Below are positions 5,178 through 5,427 of a stretch of 5,427 nt of DNA, one piece after another. Under the pieces are notes generated by a model that saw nothing but the letters and a program-made list of their open reading frames with translations, ran no database searches and had not been told where the DNA came from. Each line of letters opens with the position of its first letter. Within the stretch, counting starts at the first letter, position 1. This stretch comes from Myxococcaceae bacterium (GTDB lineage Bacteria; Myxococcota; Myxococcia; Myxococcales; Myxococcaceae): the NCBI GenBank assembly GCA_018262385.1, contig JAGSPQ010000311.1, positions 1-5,427 of the forward strand, in the 5' to 3' direction. Both the position numbers and the translations under genes were made by a program.

Positions 5178-5427
5178 ATGAACTTCCGATTCTTCCTCGT
5201 CCTCGCGGGTGCGATCTCCACTGCCGCGTGCTTCTCGGCGGTCCCTGAGCAGCCGTGCCTGGGCGATGCGGGCTGCCCCGTCGATGGCGGAGTCGGCGGC
5301 GGCACCGGCGGCAGCGGCGGTGGAACGGCCGGCGGCACCGGAGGCAGCGGCGGCGGGACGGCCGGGGGCACCGGGGGCGGAGCAGCGGGCGGAGTGGGCG
5401 GTGGCACCGGCGGCGGCTCGACCGGCG
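5178..5427 (+). CDS. Putative lipoprotein with Gly-rich linker (3' end outside window)
   Basis: The first 83 residues of a longer protein are present and open to the window edge. The N-terminus MNFRFFLVLAGAISTAAC has one Arg, a hydrophobic core and a cysteine at 18, consistent with a type II signal peptide. The lipobox TAAC has Thr rather than Leu, Val or Ile at -3, so ordinary signal peptidase I processing is an alternative. The mature start has two further cysteines (C27, C33) in PCLGDAGCPVDGG, then a Gly/Thr/Ser/Ala linker from about residue 37. Such linkers behind a lipobox are common in myxobacterial surface proteins, where they tether a downstream domain away from the outer membrane. 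That domain is not visible here. The weak ribosome-binding site GGGA (5169-5172) lies 5 nt before the ATG. The terminator-like hairpin ends only 15 bp upstream, so the promoter position is unclear. Confidence 0.78.
   Translation, partial: MNFRFFLVLAGAISTAACFSAVPEQPCLGDAGCPVDGGVGGGTGGSGGGTAGGTGGSGGGTAGGTGGGAAGGVGGGTGGGSTG
5304..5393 (+). repeat. Tandem 33-bp Gly-rich coding repeat
   Basis: Two consecutive 33-bp units (5304-5336 and 5337-5369) both encode TGGSGGGTAGG, followed by a shortened copy encoding TGGGAAGG (5370-5393). The two full copies differ only at third codon positions (four changes, all synonymous). The repeat lies within the lipoprotein linker and probably varies in copy number among related strains. 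Confidence 0.75.

Noticed and set aside
1..5427. CRISPR array, tRNA, rRNA, insertion sequence or toxin-antitoxin module
   Set aside because: No spaced direct repeats, tRNA-like cloverleaf, transposase motifs or terminal inverted repeats were seen on reading either strand.

Overview
This is GC-rich DNA with a strong G/C bias at third codon positions in every gene. It also carries a putative lipoprotein whose mature N-terminus runs into a long Gly/Thr/Ser/Ala linker. Together these suggest a Myxococcota (myxobacterial) chromosome. That is an inference from composition and protein style; no rRNA or other marker gene is present. Coding density is very high, and no stretch over 300 bases lacks a gene.

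Layout. Bases 2-118 hold what looks like the tail of an unrecognised plus-strand gene. It converges on, and overlaps, the end of a three-gene minus-strand operon. In transcription order that operon is a multi-spanning membrane protein of the lipase maturation factor family (2190-3635), a DprE1-like FAD-dependent oxidase (821-2146), and a DprE2-like short-chain reductase (75-824) coupled to the oxidase by a GTGA overlap. A 38-bp divergent gap at 3636-3673 separates this operon from a plus-strand cluster. That cluster contains an SRAP-domain protein of the YedK/HMCES type (3674-4294), a small single-pass membrane protein with a leucine-heptad coiled coil (4313-4663), and a small putative secreted protein (4675-5100). 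A hairpin plus T-tract at 5139-5162 looks like an intrinsic terminator. It is followed closely by a probable lipoprotein (5178 onwards) that is cut by the window edge.

How the genes work together. In mycobacteria, DprE1 and DprE2 oxidise and then reduce C2 of decaprenyl-phosphoryl-ribose to give decaprenyl-phosphoryl-arabinose, the arabinofuranose donor for the cell wall. The pair here is intact and probably epimerises a polyprenyl-phosphate-linked pentose at the membrane. The most notable points are its coupling with a lipase-maturation-factor-like membrane protein and the natural Ala at the position of the benzothiazinone-reactive cysteine of mycobacterial DprE1. The plus-strand cluster joins a DNA-protein crosslink (abasic site) protection protein to two small envelope proteins of unknown function; any functional link among these three is unproven.
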